A DNA stretch of 19,945 nucleotides, from contig CAIRMS010000373.1 of assembly GCA_903879765.1 (NCBI GenBank), positions 1 through 19,945 on the forward strand, read 5' to 3'. The stretch's first letter is position 1; every line of letters begins with the position of its first letter. Below the pieces are notes generated by a model. It saw only the letters and a program-made list of their open reading frames with translations. It had not been told where the DNA came from and made no database searches. The translations under genes were made by a program, and so were the position numbers. This document shows positions 7,102 to 16,267 of the stretch, piece by piece. The DNA comes from an uncultured Flavobacteriales bacterium (GTDB taxonomy: Bacteria; Bacteroidota; Bacteroidia; Flavobacteriales_D; Crocinitomicaceae).

Positions 7102-10100
7102 ATGGATTTCTCTATATTTACAATCTTTAAAAAACGAGATATAGTAAAATTTATACGCATTCATATGGTGGGTAAACTAAAGTTATTGTTATTAAGTGTC
7201 CTGTTTGTAGGAACTTATGCATTTTCTCAGTCGGGTCTTGGTACCCTAAAAGGGACAATCAAAGACGAATCAACGGGACTTCCAATTGAACTTTCGAAGG
7301 TCCTTTTGAAACAGGGAGATCAAATTAAAAGTGGAGCAACAACAGATGCTCAAGGAAAATTCCAGATCAATGGTATTCCTCCAGGAACCTATGATTTGCA
7401 TTTTTCGAATGCACTTTCAGGCTACAACATGTCAGTGATGACAGGTGTTGCCATTTCCCCAGACAGAATTACCTTCTTAGATAATTTAACGCTCGCGAAA
7501 AAAGTAAAAGATGAGCAAGAGGTAAAAGTTGTGATCTATAAAGTTCCACTCATTGATAAAAATGGTGGTGCATCTGGAGCAACAGTAACGCGTGAGGATA
7601 TCAATAGAATGCCTGTTCGTTCTGCTGAAGGTGTCGCAAGATCTGTAGGTGGAGTCAATTCAAATGAAGGTTCAGGAGCAATTTCTGTTCGTGGTTCACG
7701 TTCTGATGGTACGTATTACTATATAGACGGGATTAAAGTTCGTGGTTCTGCAAATATCCCTAAATCGGCTTTGGAAGAAGTTGCTGTAATTACAGGTGGT
7801 GTTCCAGCTAACTATGGTGACGTAACGGGTGGAATTATCTCGATTACAACACGTGGTCCATCAGCAGTTTATTTTGGCTCGATAGAAGGAGTGTCTTCGG
7901 GCGTCTACTTTAAAGGTGCGGATCCTGATGGTTATGATGGTAAGGTATTTGGATTAGATAAATTTGGATATAACCTTGTAGAAGGAATGTTGTCTGGTCC
8001 ACTTTGGATGCAACGTGATTCTACTGGCAAGAAAACAAAACCGAAATTAGGTTTCTTAATTTCTGCCAATTTAACAGATCAGTTAGATAGCCGTCCGCTT
8101 GCAGGTGGTAGCTACCGTATTAAAAAGGATGTTCGCGATGATTTGTTGGCAAATCCATTAAGACCAAACTCTACAGGATTCGGTACATTCCACAACGCTT
8201 TGTTCCTTCGTGAAAGCGATTTCGAAAAAACAGCTTGGAGAATGAACGCAAGAAACACTGTGTATTCTGGCCAAGCCAAAATTGATGTAAATACGGGGCC
8301 ATCTGTGAATCTTCAATTTGGTGCTTCTATGAATTATAGCACTGGAAATAGCTATTCTTACGGAGGATCACTTTTGAATTTTACAAATTTTGGTTACAAT
8401 AAATCTTATGATTATCGTTTATTTGGACGTTTAACACAACGTTTTAACAATGAGCGTGAAGGAAGTAGTTCAAAAATTAAATCGGCACTTTACAGTTTGA
8501 TGGTTGATTACTCTAAATCATTTAGTGAGTCTTACGATCCAAAGCATCAATACAATTTATTCAACTATGGATACGTTGGTAAATTTGTGACAACACGTAG
8601 ACCATCTTATTCATTCAATGATGCGACACAAATGTATGTGCATGATGGATTCAAAGATGTTCAGGTTGATTACACACCGTCAGAAACAAATGCTGCATTA
8701 GCGGCTATTACAACACAATACTACGATATCTACGAAGGAGCACCTTTTGGTCATTATGAGAACTTAACCCAAATCAACCAAGGAAATGCACTTCGTAATG
8801 GAGATTCCCCTCAAAGTGTTTACGGAATTTGGAGCAATATCGGGGCACCATACAATGGATTCGGTAAATTTGAAAACGACCAATTCCGTGTAACAGGAGC
8901 TGGATCAGTGATTATTGGAGATCATAGTATCTCTTTAGGATTTGAATACGAGCAACGCGTTGACCGTGGTTGGTCAAGTGGTGATTTTGGTCCAACTGGA
9001 ATTTGGAATATTGCCCGACAATTGGCTAACTTCCACATTAGAGAATTGGATCTGAACAGCGGAGTTGTATCCGATTCAGGATCATTCAAAGCAATTACAT
9101 ACGAACGTTTGAATTCAGGTTACGCAAATACAAGCGGAACAGGTGAATTTGGAGGTCAACTTAACAATGATAACCAGTCTTTCTTTGATTTTAACCTTCG
9201 AAACAAATTAGGATTGAGCGCTTCAGGTGATGACTTTGTTGATATCGATCAATATGATCCAAATCTATTTCAATATGATATGTTCTCTCCGGATGAATTA
9301 TTGAACAGTGGAAACTCTTTTGTATCATACTATGGTTTTGATCATACAGGTAAAAAAGTAAAAGGAAATACAGATATAAATAAGTATTTCAATGAGTATG
9401 ATGAGAACCGCAACTACAAAAGATTTGTTGGTGCATTCCAACCAATTTACATGGCTGGATACATCATGGATAAGTTTGCCTTCAATGACATCGTATTCAA
9501 TGTAGGTGTTCGTGTAGATGTATTCGATGCAAATCAACCAGTATTGAAAGATCAATATTTGTTCTACAACGCTAAGACAGTAAAAGAAGTGCGTGCACTG
9601 AAAGAAAGTGATCCAAACCAATATGCTTGGGTAAACTTGCCGGAAGGAATGGCTGACGACAATATTGTTTATGTAAATGATGTACAAAATCCAACTGAAA
9701 TCAAAGGATTTAGAACTGGAATGAATTGGTACAATTCAGTTGGTACACCTATTGAAGATCCTAAATTGGTTGAAGGACCGAATGGTATCGCTCCATGGTT
9801 GCAAGATCCATCTTTGGAAACGCCTACGGCGGATGCTTTTACAGACTATAAAGCGCAAGTGAACATCATGCCTCGTGTAGCTTTCTCGTTCCCGATTTCA
9901 GAAGAGGCATCATTCTTTGCGCACTATGACATCTTGACAAAACGACCAACTTCAGGTTACCGTTTTGATCCATATGAATACCAATACATCCAATCAAGAA
10001 ATGCGGTAATCAGCAACTCGAATTTGAAACCAGAAAAAACGGTTGACTATGAGTTAGGATTCCAACAAGTTTTAACACGCACCTCCTCCGTTAAGATTTC

Positions 10101-10917
10101 TGCGTTCTACAGAGAGCAACGTAACAATGTACAGTTGGTGAACATTTTCCAAGCTTACCCTGCAACATACAAAACTTACGGAAATAGAGATTTTGGAACA
10201 GTAAAAGGTATGACAATAGCTTACGATTTAAGACAAACAGGAAACATTCGCATGACTGCAAATTATACATTGCAGTTTGCTGATGGAACAGGTTCAGATG
10301 CGACATCTATGGGTGCGCTAGTGAATGCTGGACTTCCTAACTTGAGAAATATTTTCCCATACAGTTATGACCAACGCCATGCTTTCGCTGTAACATTTGA
10401 TTACCGTTATGGAGAAGGAAAAGATTACAACGGACCAGTAATTGGCAAGTCTAAGTTTTTGGAAAATACAGGTTTAAATATTTTCTCAAATTTCTACTCA
10501 GGAAATCCTTATTCTTCTCAAACGTTTATTACGGATGAAGGAATTGGTAACCTAGCAGCGGGAATCAATGGAACATTGAATGGTTCAAGATTACCTTGGT
10601 CGTACCGTTTGGATATGCAGTTTGATAAAACATTTAATTTGCAGTACGGAAATAAAGACAATAAGAAAAAAGTAGCCTTCTTAAATGTTTATGTACGTGT
10701 AACAAACATGTTTAATCAATTTAACCGTTTGAATGTATACCGTGCAACTGGAAACTGGGATGATGATGGTTACCTTGCTGCAGCATCAAGTCAAACATCT
10801 ATTCAAAACCAAACAGATGAGCAATCTTTCCGTGACTATTACATGATGAAGATTCAAAATCCGTTTAATATTAGTGCTCCAAGAACAATTCGTTTGGGAG
10901 TTAAATTTGATTTTTAA
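7102..10917 (+). CDS. TonB-dependent outer-membrane receptor with carboxypeptidase-regulatory-like domain
   Basis: A 1271-residue outer-membrane protein predicted to import an unknown ligand using TonB/ExbBD energy. A strong signal peptide begins at residue 22 (MVGKLKLLLLSVLFVG, ending near SQ at 42-43). The second ATG at 7165 is therefore a good alternative start, and the 21 residues before it may not be made. After the signal come a CarboxypepD_reg-like Ig domain (about 47-135), a linker (EVKVVIYKVPLIDK), a plug domain (about 150-255: TREDINRMPVRSAEGVA, AISVRGSRSDGTYYYIDG, PANYGDVTGGIISITT), and a large 22-strand-type barrel. The barrel ends in RTIRLGVKFDF, with the terminal Phe typical of outer-membrane barrels. 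The domain order resembles SusC, but no SusD follows. Arginine codons appear rich in CGT, which may indicate high expression. Confidence 0.93.
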   Translation: MDFSIFTIFKKRDIVKFIRIHMVGKLKLLLLSVLFVGTYAFSQSGLGTLKGTIKDESTGLPIELSKVLLKQGDQIKSGATTDAQGKFQINGIPPGTYDLHFSNALSGYNMSVMTGVAISPDRITFLDNLTLAKKVKDEQEVKVVIYKVPLIDKNGGASGATVTREDINRMPVRSAEGVARSVGGVNSNEGSGAISVRGSRSDGTYYYIDGIKVRGSANIPKSALEEVAVITGGVPANYGDVTGGIISITTRGPSAVYFGSIEGVSSGVYFKGADPDGYDGKVFGLDKFGYNLVEGMLSGPLWMQRDSTGKKTKPKLGFLISANLTDQLDSRPLAGGSYRIKKDVRDDLLANPLRPNSTGFGTFHNALFLRESDFEKTAWRMNARNTVYSGQAKIDVNTGPSVNLQFGASMNYSTGNSYSYGGSLLNFTNFGYNKSYDYRLFGRLTQRFNNEREGSSSKIKSALYSLMVDYSKSFSESYDPKHQYNLFNYGYVGKFVTTRRPSYSFNDATQMYVHDGFKDVQVDYTPSETNAALAAITTQYYDIYEGAPFGHYENLTQINQGNALRNGDSPQSVYGIWSNIGAPYNGFGKFENDQFRVTGAGSVIIGDHSISLGFEYEQRVDRGWSSGDFGPTGIWNIARQLANFHIRELDLNSGVVSDSGSFKAITYERLNSGYANTSGTGEFGGQLNNDNQSFFDFNLRNKLGLSASGDDFVDIDQYDPNLFQYDMFSPDELLNSGNSFVSYYGFDHTGKKVKGNTDINKYFNEYDENRNYKRFVGAFQPIYMAGYIMDKFAFNDIVFNVGVRVDVFDANQPVLKDQYLFYNAKTVKEVRALKESDPNQYAWVNLPEGMADDNIVYVNDVQNPTEIKGFRTGMNWYNSVGTPIEDPKLVEGPNGIAPWLQDPSLETPTADAFTDYKAQVNIMPRVAFSFPISEEASFFAHYDILTKRPTSGYRFDPYEYQYIQSRNAVISNSNLKPEKTVDYELGFQQVLTRTSSVKISAFYREQRNNVQLVNIFQAYPATYKTYGNRDFGTVKGMTIAYDLRQTGNIRMTANYTLQFADGTGSDATSMGALVNAGLPNLRNIFPYSYDQRHAFAVTFDYRYGEGKDYNGPVIGKSKFLENTGLNIFSNFYSGNPYSSQTFITDEGIGNLAAGINGTLNGSRLPWSYRLDMQFDKTFNLQYGNKDNKKKVAFLNVYVRVTNMFNQFNRLNVYRATGNWDDDGYLAAASSQTSIQNQTDEQSFRDYYMMKIQNPFNISAPRTIRLGVKFDF

Positions 10918-10938
10918 GAAAGCAATAAACGTAGAGAT

Positions 10939-13900
10939 ATGAAAAAGCAATTACTTGCAACGTTTTTTGGGGTTACAGTAGTGTTTAACGCACTCGCTTA
11001 TCTAGGTCCGAATGACAAATCAGCGAAGCCTACCCCAACGACTAAAGGTGCGAATTGTAGTCCAGCGACAGCAAAGCTATACATGGAGTTCAATGACGTA
11101 AGAGCGTTAATTGAACAAGGTGGAAGTATGTTCCAAAACCGTGCTGCTGGTGTAGCAGCCTATGAAGTGCCAAAAAACAGTAAGCGTTATGCGATTTTTG
11201 CTGGTGCCTTATGGATGGGTGGAACGGATGTTAATGGACAGTTGAAATTGGCAGCTTTGCGTTTTAGAAGTGGTAACGACTTTTGGTCGGGTCCTTTAAC
11301 AGTGAATCCTGGAACAGGTGATTTTAATCCAGGTGGTCCAGTTGGAGCGGGAGTAACAAAAGATTTCGGTGAAGCGAATATTGATCCAGACCAATGTATC
11401 GCTTACGACAAATTCTACACGATTCGCAAAGCGGAAGTCATTCGCTTCAATGTTTGGTGGGAATGTTCTCAAGGTATTGTAACGGAAGGATGTAACGATG
11501 TTCAAGCTTTAACCAACGACGAATTAAATAGAATTTATGGTTGGCCAGCTCATGGTGACGTTTCTAGAGGACAAGATTATTGGTTGGCTCCTTTCTATGA
11601 CCGTGATGGTGATGGTTCATATAATCCAGATAATGGAGACCATCCATGGTATGATGATATCCTTGGACGTGATGACATCGAATGTGGTATCGATCGTCGT
11701 GTATCGTTATATGGTGATGAAACGCACTGGTGGGTATTCAATGATAAAGGGAATATTCATACAGAAACAAATGGAGATCCAATCGGAATGGAAATTCGTG
11801 CGCAAGCATTCTCATTCGCGACAAACGATGAAGTGAACCGAATGACATTTTATAACTACGAATTAATTAACCGCGGTACGCAAACACTTTACAACACGTA
11901 TTTCTCACAATTCTTAGATGCCGATCTTGGAAATTACGCAGATGACTACGCAGGATGTGATGTTTCTCGTGGTCTAGGTTACATGTACAATGGTGACTTA
12001 AATGACCAAAGTGATGGTGGACGTTTAGGATATGGAGAGAATCCTCCTGCAATTGGTTGTGACTTCTTCGAAGGTCCATACCAAGATGCTGATGGTATTG
12101 ATAATCCAGGTCCGTATTTTGATGAAGTAACACAACAAGAAATTGTACCTACAGTTGTAGATGCACTTGCGAATGGTGGAATTGTTTATAAAGGTATCGG
12201 TATTGGTTATTCTGATGGAATCATCGATAACGAACGTTTCGGAATGCGTCGCTTTACTTATTTTACATCAACTTCTGCTTACCCTTACAATGACCCAGGA
12301 CCAGCATCTGAATATTACCGATTCATGGAAGGAAAATGGGCTAATGGGGCTGAGATGTATTATGGTGGAACAGGTGCACAAGGATCTGTTTTGAGTGATT
12401 ACATGTTCCCAGGAACTTCAGATCCAATTCATTGGTCAACAGGCGGACAAGATATGTCTAGTCAGTATCCAAATGGATGGGATGAGTCTACAAGTAATAA
12501 CCCTCCAGGGGATAGACGATTTGTTCAGTCTGCTGGACCGTTTACATTACGTCCAGGAGCAACAAATAACATTACAGTAGGAATGGTTTACGGTAGAAGT
12601 TCTGCAGGTGGATTGATGGCTTCAGTTGACGCTATGAAACGTGCTGACACGAAAGCACAAGCATTGTTTGATGCATGTTTCAAAATTCTTTCTCCGCCAG
12701 ACGCACCGAAATTAACCATTCAAGAATTAGAGAATGAATTAATCCTTATGGTGGAAAATCCAACTTCATCAAATAATTACCAAGAGGCTTACGAGGAAAT
12801 GGATGAAGTTAATATTCCGGATCCAACGGTTGATCGTTACTACCGTTTTGAGGGATACCAAATCTTCCAATTGAAAGATGCGGAAGTATCGATTGCTGAT
12901 ATCGCTGATCCTGACAAATCTCGTTTAGTTGCACAGTGTGATAAAAAGAACAATATTTCTAAAATTATCAACTTTGTTTATGATGAAGCTTTAGGATTCT
13001 CTATTCCAGTTGAAAAAGTAAAAGGTGGAAATGTTGGAATTCAACATACTTTCCAATTGAAGGAAGATGCCTTCGCTCAAGGAGAAAGAAAATTGGTAAA
13101 CCACAAAACATACTATTATGTGGCAGTAGCTTACGCTTATAACCAATTTAAAGAATACAATCCGAACGATCCTTTGTTATTAGATGGACAAAAAATGCCA
13201 TATATTTCATCTCGTATAAGTTATGATGGAACGGCAATTAAACCAGTATCTGCCGTACCGCACAATCCAATGCCAGAAGCAGACGGAACAGCTCAAATGA
13301 TTGCTTATGGTTCATCTCCTCTAATCACGCGTTTGGATGGATACGGAAACGGAAACCGTTCATTGGAATTGACCGCTGAAACGGAAAATACCATCTTGGA
13401 AACAGGTTTCATGGAAAATCCTACCTATGACTATGGACGTGGTCCAATCAATATCAAAGTAGTCGATCCATTGAACTTAGCGAGTGGGTACTTCGAGTGT
13501 AAATTCAATGATTACACAGCAAATGCTTCAGGAAATGCAGCTGATACAGCAAGTTGGACTGTTTACCGTTATGCAAATAAAGGAGATGCAACGCCAATTG
13601 ATTCAGTGAGTTCTGAAAACACCATCGCTGGTGACAATGAACAAATCATTCCGGATTGGGGAATTTCTGTTCAGATTTATCAGAACAAATATTATTTCCC
13701 TGTTGGAACAGGTAACCTAGCAAGTAAAACAACTGACATGATTGAGTCATCGATTGAGTTTGCTGATTCTTCAAAACGATGGTTAACGGGTGTTTCTGAC
13801 AATGATTCTTATTTCCCAACAAACTGGATTCGTTCAGGGGATTATGCTCCGAATAGTACAGTGGGAGATCAAGGATACGAATGTTTGCCTGATGGACCTA

Positions 13901-15108
13901 CTTATTTAAATCCATGTAACTACCCGGATGAAGGAGATGTTGATCCAAAACAAGCGTACGAAAGTATCTTGGAGGGAACAGTTGCTCCACATCGTTTGAC
14001 TGGACACCAAGCTGACTATATGCCATTAGCATATTTTGGAAACTATACTGCTTCCAGTAAGCAAAATGCATCCATCAGCTTCTTGCCAAGTGTGAACATC
14101 GTGATCACAAGTGATAAGAGCAAATGGACACGTGTACCAGTGATTGAACTTGGTCGCAACGCAGGATTGAACATCGGTGGATGTGCTCCAGGAGCAATGC
14201 GTAAGAGTCCAAGTGTGGACAAAAACGGAAATCCAGACGGATCAGGAACAACAGGAATGGGTTGGTTCCCAGGATATGCGATTGATTTAGAATCAGGTGC
14301 TCGTTTGTACATGGCTTTTGGTGAGAATTCATTCTTGGGTGGAGAGAACGGAGCGGATATGCAATGGAATCCAACCGATCGCTTGGTGAGCAACGTAGGA
14401 ACACCATTAATGGGTGGAATGCATCCTGTATACGTATTCAGTTACAAGCAGAAAACCATCAATGGCTTCAATAATGGATTTGACTTCCCTGCGTATGTTC
14501 CATCCGAAGGAGAAAATGTAAGTTCAAACTTCTTGCGTAACAAATGGTTGGATGTTGAAGCAAACGACAATACAGCAAAACGTGAGATGTACGGAAGTTT
14601 ATCATGGGTTTCTTACCCAATGTTGAACTTTGGACAAAGCTTTATGGCAACCGATGTGACCATCAAATTGCGCATCAATAAGGAATACAAAAACTTTGTT
14701 GGCTCAGGAGAGAATGGCGGAAAACCAATGTATGGTTGGTCCATGGATGACATCGCAACGAAAGTTGGTTCGAAAGACCAATTAAAAGAAGCATTATCTA
14801 TGATTAATATCGTGCCGAATCCGTATTTGGCATTTTCGGAGTATGAACGCAATAAATTAGATAATCGGGTAAAGATTACAAATTTACCTGAGCGTTGCAC
14901 CATAAAAATCTATACAACTGGTGGTAAATTAGTGAAGACCATTAAAAAGGATAATCCGATGACTTATCAAGATTGGACACTGACCAATCACGCAGATATT
15001 CCGGTTGCAGGAGGTGTTTATTTGATCCATATTGATGTTCCAAACGTGGGAGAACGCGTATTGAAAGCGTTTATCGCCATGCGCATGGTCGACTTACAAA
15101 ACATTTAA
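10939..15108 (+). CDS. Very large exported protein paired with the TonB receptor; T9SS/FlgD-Ig-like C-terminal domain
   Basis: A 1389-residue protein beginning 21 bp after the receptor stop, so almost certainly co-transcribed with it. The first ~20 residues (MKKQLLATFFGVTVVFNALA) are a signal peptide. The body has no catalytic motif I recognise. It holds acidic, probably Ca2+-binding loops: DRDGDGSYNPDNGD (residues 221-234), resembling thrombospondin-type-3 or dockerin-like loops, and DADLGNYADDYAGCD (from 327). The last ~100 residues (IVPNPY, then NRVKITNLPERCTIKIYTTGGKLV, then PVAGGVYLIHI) resemble the Ig-like C-terminal domain of T9SS cargo. They end atypically in VLKAFIAMRMVDLQNI. It is not SusD-like, with no helical TPR layout and no lipobox cysteine. 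Likely role: surface or secreted partner of the receptor. The function is unknown. Confidence 0.85.
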   Translation: MKKQLLATFFGVTVVFNALAYLGPNDKSAKPTPTTKGANCSPATAKLYMEFNDVRALIEQGGSMFQNRAAGVAAYEVPKNSKRYAIFAGALWMGGTDVNGQLKLAALRFRSGNDFWSGPLTVNPGTGDFNPGGPVGAGVTKDFGEANIDPDQCIAYDKFYTIRKAEVIRFNVWWECSQGIVTEGCNDVQALTNDELNRIYGWPAHGDVSRGQDYWLAPFYDRDGDGSYNPDNGDHPWYDDILGRDDIECGIDRRVSLYGDETHWWVFNDKGNIHTETNGDPIGMEIRAQAFSFATNDEVNRMTFYNYELINRGTQTLYNTYFSQFLDADLGNYADDYAGCDVSRGLGYMYNGDLNDQSDGGRLGYGENPPAIGCDFFEGPYQDADGIDNPGPYFDEVTQQEIVPTVVDALANGGIVYKGIGIGYSDGIIDNERFGMRRFTYFTSTSAYPYNDPGPASEYYRFMEGKWANGAEMYYGGTGAQGSVLSDYMFPGTSDPIHWSTGGQDMSSQYPNGWDESTSNNPPGDRRFVQSAGPFTLRPGATNNITVGMVYGRSSAGGLMASVDAMKRADTKAQALFDACFKILSPPDAPKLTIQELENELILMVENPTSSNNYQEAYEEMDEVNIPDPTVDRYYRFEGYQIFQLKDAEVSIADIADPDKSRLVAQCDKKNNISKIINFVYDEALGFSIPVEKVKGGNVGIQHTFQLKEDAFAQGERKLVNHKTYYYVAVAYAYNQFKEYNPNDPLLLDGQKMPYISSRISYDGTAIKPVSAVPHNPMPEADGTAQMIAYGSSPLITRLDGYGNGNRSLELTAETENTILETGFMENPTYDYGRGPINIKVVDPLNLASGYFECKFNDYTANASGNAADTASWTVYRYANKGDATPIDSVSSENTIAGDNEQIIPDWGISVQIYQNKYYFPVGTGNLASKTTDMIESSIEFADSSKRWLTGVSDNDSYFPTNWIRSGDYAPNSTVGDQGYECLPDGPTYLNPCNYPDEGDVDPKQAYESILEGTVAPHRLTGHQADYMPLAYFGNYTASSKQNASISFLPSVNIVITSDKSKWTRVPVIELGRNAGLNIGGCAPGAMRKSPSVDKNGNPDGSGTTGMGWFPGYAIDLESGARLYMAFGENSFLGGENGADMQWNPTDRLVSNVGTPLMGGMHPVYVFSYKQKTINGFNNGFDFPAYVPSEGENVSSNFLRNKWLDVEANDNTAKREMYGSLSWVSYPMLNFGQSFMATDVTIKLRINKEYKNFVGSGENGGKPMYGWSMDDIATKVGSKDQLKEALSMINIVPNPYLAFSEYERNKLDNRVKITNLPERCTIKIYTTGGKLVKTIKKDNPMTYQDWTLTNHADIPVAGGVYLIHIDVPNVGERVLKAFIAMRMVDLQNI

Positions 15109-15152
15109 CAAGTCATTAACAGATTTCACGGTTTTTCCCCTTTCTTTTCGCT

Positions 15153-15160
15153 TAACTTTG
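15153..15160 (+). promoter_or_regulatory. Superoxide dismutase promoter -7 box
   Basis: TAACTTTG is a perfect TAnnTTTG match, 11 nt before the ATG at 15172. It implies a 5' leader of only a few bases. There is no clear TTG at -33. Confidence 0.55.
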
Positions 15161-15171
15161 TAAAAAAACAC

Positions 15172-16179
15172 ATGAAAGCACTTATTTCCATTCTATTCAT
15201 TTCTTTGAATACCTTATTGTTTTCGCAAGAATTCAACCTGCCTGCGTTACCTTATAGTTATGCTAGTTATGATCCATATATTGATGCACAAACAATGGAA
15301 ATCCACCACAGTAAGCACCATCAAGCGTACATAACAAATTTGAACAAAGCACTAGCAGGAACGAAGTTAGCGACGCTTAGCATGAACCAATTGTTGATGG
15401 ACGCAAGTTTTCGTTCGGATGTCATTCGAAACAATGCCGGTGGACATTACAATCACAGTTTGTTTTGGGAAATTTTAGCGCCGAAAGACAAGCAAACGAG
15501 CTTAGTTCAAGAAGCATTTAATGAAGCAGTCAAAGCGCAATACGGAAGCATGGATTCGTTAAAAAAAGCTTTGACGCAAGCAGCAAGTACACGCTTTGGA
15601 TCAGGATGGGCATGGTTAATTGTTACACCAGACAAAAAATTAATGGTGACAAGTACAGGCAACCAAGACAATCCAATTATGGATGTAGCAAAAGACCGTG
15701 GAATTCCGGTTTTAGGGATTGATGTTTGGGAACATGCGTATTACTTGAAATACCAAAACAAACGCGGAGACTATTTAAATGGAATCTTCAACCTCATCGA
15801 CTGGGGAATTGTTTCAGACAAATATGCAAAAGCATTGGTGGATCCCTTACTCAGCGAGATTGAAAAAGACAATTGGATGGCTTTAAAGGATTTTCATAAA
15901 GTTATGGCGCAAACATTTCATCCATGCGAAGATGGAAATTTCACTCCGGTGAGAACACGTTCTGCTGAACTATTGGCAAAAGCGGTATTAGTAAGCGCCT
16001 CAAAGCCTCCTGTTTCTAAAGATAAACCAACGGTTCACAAAGCATTAGCTAATTTGGAAGAACAATGCGCGAAAATTCACGACTTAGTTGGAAAAAATGC
16101 CAAAGATGAAGTGCTATTAAAAGAAATGACCAAAGCACACGATCTTTTCCACCAAGTAGAGGAACTTTGTCACGATTAA
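15172..16179 (+). CDS. Exported Mn-type superoxide dismutase with C-terminal His/Cys helical extension
   Basis: A 335-residue protein, about 120-130 residues longer than typical Fe/Mn SODs. Residues 1-19 are a signal peptide ending LLFSQ, so it should act in the periplasm or outside the cell. Residues 21-222 are a complete SOD. The metal ligands are H45 (EIHHSKHH), H95 (GGHYNHSLFW), D184 and H188 (DVWEHAYYL). The second-sphere pattern, glycine at 91 in AGGHYNHS plus Q165 in GNQDNP, matches Mn enzymes rather than Fe enzymes. Residues 223-335 form a predicted helical domain with FHKVMAQTFHPCEDGNFTPVR (H242, H250, C252) split over its first half, and HDLFHQVEELCHD at the end (H323, H327, C333, H334). 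I do not recognise its family; metal or heme binding is a guess. It has its own promoter, downstream of the receptor operon. Confidence 0.92.
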   Translation: MKALISILFISLNTLLFSQEFNLPALPYSYASYDPYIDAQTMEIHHSKHHQAYITNLNKALAGTKLATLSMNQLLMDASFRSDVIRNNAGGHYNHSLFWEILAPKDKQTSLVQEAFNEAVKAQYGSMDSLKKALTQAASTRFGSGWAWLIVTPDKKLMVTSTGNQDNPIMDVAKDRGIPVLGIDVWEHAYYLKYQNKRGDYLNGIFNLIDWGIVSDKYAKALVDPLLSEIEKDNWMALKDFHKVMAQTFHPCEDGNFTPVRTRSAELLAKAVLVSASKPPVSKDKPTVHKALANLEEQCAKIHDLVGKNAKDEVLLKEMTKAHDLFHQVEELCHD

Positions 16180-16245
16180 TCGCATCGATTCAGTTCCTTA
16201 ACGATTTCATCATGCTATAAATTAAACCTTTCTAGGGCAATTGCG

Positions 16246-16253
16246 TATCTTTG
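16246..16253 (+). promoter_or_regulatory. mgtE promoter -7 box
   Basis: TATCTTTG is a perfect TAnnTTTG match. It lies inside the longest possible open frame (TTG at 16241) but 14 nt before the GTG at 16268. It therefore argues that the protein starts at the GTG. The leader is far too short for an Mg2+ riboswitch. Confidence 0.55.
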
Positions 16254-16267
16254 GCAAAAAGTTGAAC

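Noticed and set aside
7102..15108. SusC/SusD polysaccharide utilisation locus
   Set aside because: The second gene lacks a lipoprotein signal and SusD features, and no glycoside hydrolase or sensor/anti-sigma gene is present.
16180..16245. Mg2+ riboswitch (M-box or ykoK type) before mgtE
   Set aside because: The gap after the SOD gene is under 90 bp and the likely transcript start is about 10 bp before the GTG, which leaves no room for an aptamer.
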